64,000 bases of DNA. It comes from Trichopria drosophilae (taxonomy: Eukaryota; Arthropoda; Insecta; Hymenoptera; Diapriidae). This document shows positions 63,741 to 64,000 of the stretch, piece after piece. The stretch lies in NCBI GenBank assembly GCA_030407085.1, contig CM059582.1:66463501-66527500 (forward strand), in the 5' to 3' direction. Position numbers and translations under genes: made by a program. The notes below the pieces were generated by a model. The model made no database searches, was not told the DNA's origin, and saw nothing but the letters and a program-made list of their open reading frames with translations. The first letter of the stretch is position 1. Each line of letters begins with the position of its first letter.

Positions 63741-64000
63741 TCGTAACTAGGAGACACTGTCTCGCTTAAAAAGATCAAACCAAACGAATTCTGATATCAG
63801 TTGCACGATCCGAATTGAGTATCACGGTACAAGTATGGAGTTTATCGTCGACGTTCAAGGTTTTTGAAACAAAAGCCTCCTTTGCCGATTCTAGCGCCAA
63901 TCCGTGCATCGATTGTCTCTCTTAGACGTCTTCAATAGCCATTTTCTTTCCTTACCCCAACTCCTCGAAATTCTGTTGCGCATCTACGACCCTACCTCCA
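63741..64000. other. Flanking sequence, nothing recognised
   Basis: No ORF, repeat or inverted end identified before the window stops. Confidence 0.5.

Overview
This window looks like repeat-dense intergenic DNA from an insect nuclear genome. Coding density is very low and AT-rich spacers are long. Introns are short with GT..AG borders, and microsatellites are common. Nearly every recognisable protein comes from a eukaryotic mobile element. The mix (mariner-type elements with CAGGGTG/GGGACACCCTG ends, R1-like and Dong-like LINEs, Penelope, copia, Ty3/gypsy, Polinton) is what I would expect of a hymenopteran such as an ant. That placement is inference. The only piece of a conserved cellular gene I recognise is one exon of an LDL-receptor-family protein (22917-23217), probably like the vitellogenin receptor. 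Two further genes may be cellular but are unrecognised: a 187-residue ORF with a good promoter (2738-3301, minus) and a small two-exon gene (5093-5512, plus).

Layout. 1-12 kb: a foldback MITE (390-750), a larger inverted repeat (1215-1808), the two unrecognised genes, a solo LTR with a second insertion inside it (6366-7900), a small mariner remnant (9471-10035), and a 1.08-kb element with perfect 33-bp inverted ends and no recognisable transposase (10945-12022). 12-19.5 kb: a decayed plus-strand Ty3/gypsy element cut off in its reverse transcriptase by a (CT)33 tract, then a decayed minus-strand gypsy element with an LTR and a primer-binding-like site. 19.7-27.4 kb: a broken transposon-type gene, the receptor exon, spacer, and two tandem-repeat clusters. 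27.4-28.6 kb: a Penelope-like element with inverted terminal copies and a hammerhead-like core. 28.8-30.1 kb: a core promoter, a six-unit heat-shock element and a 128-bp tandem array that folds into hairpins. 30.6-35.4 kb: a complete but mutated copia element with intact LTRs and 5-bp target duplication. 35.5-37.2 kb: an inverted promoter-like repeat and a small repeat protein. 37.8-41.4 kb: an R1-like LINE on the minus strand. 42.1-50.3 kb: a head-to-tail array of three Dong/R4-type LINE copies joined at (TAA)n tracts. 50.3-55.8 kb: a decayed Polinton/Maverick (packaging ATPase, integrase, minor and major capsid genes). 56.3-63.7 kb: a Jockey/CR1-like LINE whose 3' UTR is split by a complete 3.3-kb mariner-superfamily element with very long composite inverted repeats and an intact 360-residue transposase.

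Most elements are dead. The exceptions are the transposase at 61336-62418, which is fully open, and the Dong copy A ORF, which is open but has lost its N-terminus. Nesting gives relative ages: copia entered a pre-existing repeat region, the mariner entered the LINE, an unidentified LTR-like sequence entered the first gypsy LTR, and the Dong copies stacked at (TAA)n junctions. The points most worth follow-up are the Dong (TAA)n array, the heat-shock element beside a hairpin-forming tandem array, the long composite-TIR mariner with repeated TCAAGGTCA sites, the orphan 1.08-kb TIR element, and the hammerhead-like core in the Penelope terminus.
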